Assembly: GCF_022024035.1 (NCBI RefSeq)
Contig: NZ_CP091787.1
Coordinates: forward strand, 682,001 to 746,000
DNA: 64,000 nt
DNA from: Prevotella sp. E13-17
GTDB taxonomy: Bacteria; Bacteroidota; Bacteroidia; Bacteroidales; Bacteroidaceae
Reading direction: 5' to 3'
Below the pieces are notes generated by a model. The model saw only the letters and a list, made by a program, of their open reading frames with translations, was not told the DNA's origin and did no database searches. Numbering within the stretch: position 1 is the stretch's first letter; each line of letters opens with the position of its first letter. Made by a program: the position numbers and the translations under genes. This document shows, piece by piece, positions 63,834-64,000 of this stretch.

Positions 63834-64000
63834 ATGTTTCGAAGACGAGAGCAGAGGGACGTACCCGAATTGAACACCACATCGACAGCTGACATCTCTT
63901 TCATGTTGCTGATATTCTTCCTCGTTGCCTCATCGATGGACGATGTGGACAAGGTGATGCCTCGCCAATTGCCCCCTCCCGAGGAGAGCGCTCAGGTGCA
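63834..64000 (+). CDS. exbD: ExbD-family protein (3' truncated by the window)
   Basis: The first 55 residues are visible. One membrane helix (about 20-40, with the conserved Asp in S-T-A-D-I-S-F-M-L-L-I-F-F-L) follows a short basic N-terminus, the normal ExbD layout. The Asp is the proton-carrying residue. The helix is followed by a proline-rich periplasmic start (R-Q-L-P-P-P). The gene continues past the window end. Confidence 0.9.
   Translation, partial: MFRRREQRDVPELNTTSTADISFMLLIFFLVASSMDDVDKVMPRQLPPPEESAQV

Overview
The window looks like a Bacteroidales chromosome, most likely Prevotella or a close relative. It has three SusC/SusD pairs, Bacteroidetes-type promoters (a -7 box of the form TAnnTTTG, often with TTTG about 19-20 bases upstream), a type IX secretion component (PorQ), and several secreted proteins that share a Prevotella-style C-terminal tail (Y-[DN]-[LI]-x-G-R ... 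K-G-x-Y-x-x-x-G-K-K-x-x-x-K). No phage genes, transposases or CRISPR arrays were seen.

Region 1 (1-9600) holds large secreted or surface proteins in one orientation: a cut-off protein with an InlB-type repeat, three repeat-rich proteins with near-identical signal peptides, an OmpA-like protein and an Ig-like lipoprotein. Short palindromic repeats lie between these genes and, twice, inside the coding sequence just before the C-terminal tail. Region 2 (9600-14980) is housekeeping: a stand-alone piece resembling the C-terminus of B12-dependent ribonucleotide reductase, folB, a cell-wall amidase, an MCE/MlaD protein and dnaA.

Region 3 (14981-34963) is a polysaccharide utilisation locus for the pectin backbone rhamnogalacturonan I, read mainly on the minus strand: two SusC/SusD pairs, a surface protein, two PL11 rhamnogalacturonan lyases (one fused to autotransporter-like strand repeats), and a divergent SGNH esterase. 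Region 4 (35040-48778) is a fructan locus in the same gene order as the known Bacteroides levan/inulin locus: SusC, SusD, a DUF4960-type binding protein, two GH32 enzymes, a fructose transporter and fructokinase. Its regulator is unusual: a sugar-binding domain, one membrane helix and an AraC DNA-binding domain, without the kinase and receiver of a hybrid two-component system. A matching compound operator lies at the same distance from the -7 boxes of both fructan transcription units.

Region 5 (48779-57332) starts with three adjacent tandem arrays of about 22-base period, then a double-domain esterase, then a complete thiamine operon behind a TPP riboswitch and terminator (thiS, thiE, thiG, thiC, thiF, thiH, a ThiE/TenI paralogue, thiD). 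Region 6 (57333-64000) holds cmk-porQ, an outer-membrane barrel protein, a tRNA-Ser gene whose 3' tail and terminator are duplicated 131 bases away, tatD, a polyprenyl synthase and a TonB/ExbB/ExbD energy-transducing cluster cut by the window end.

The most interesting points are the kinase-less fructan sensor with its operator pair, the 22-base-period intergenic arrays at two distant loci, the palindromic repeats that supply coding sequence next to secretion tails, the duplicated promoter-hairpin module before the ribonucleotide reductase fragment, and the duplicated tRNA tail.
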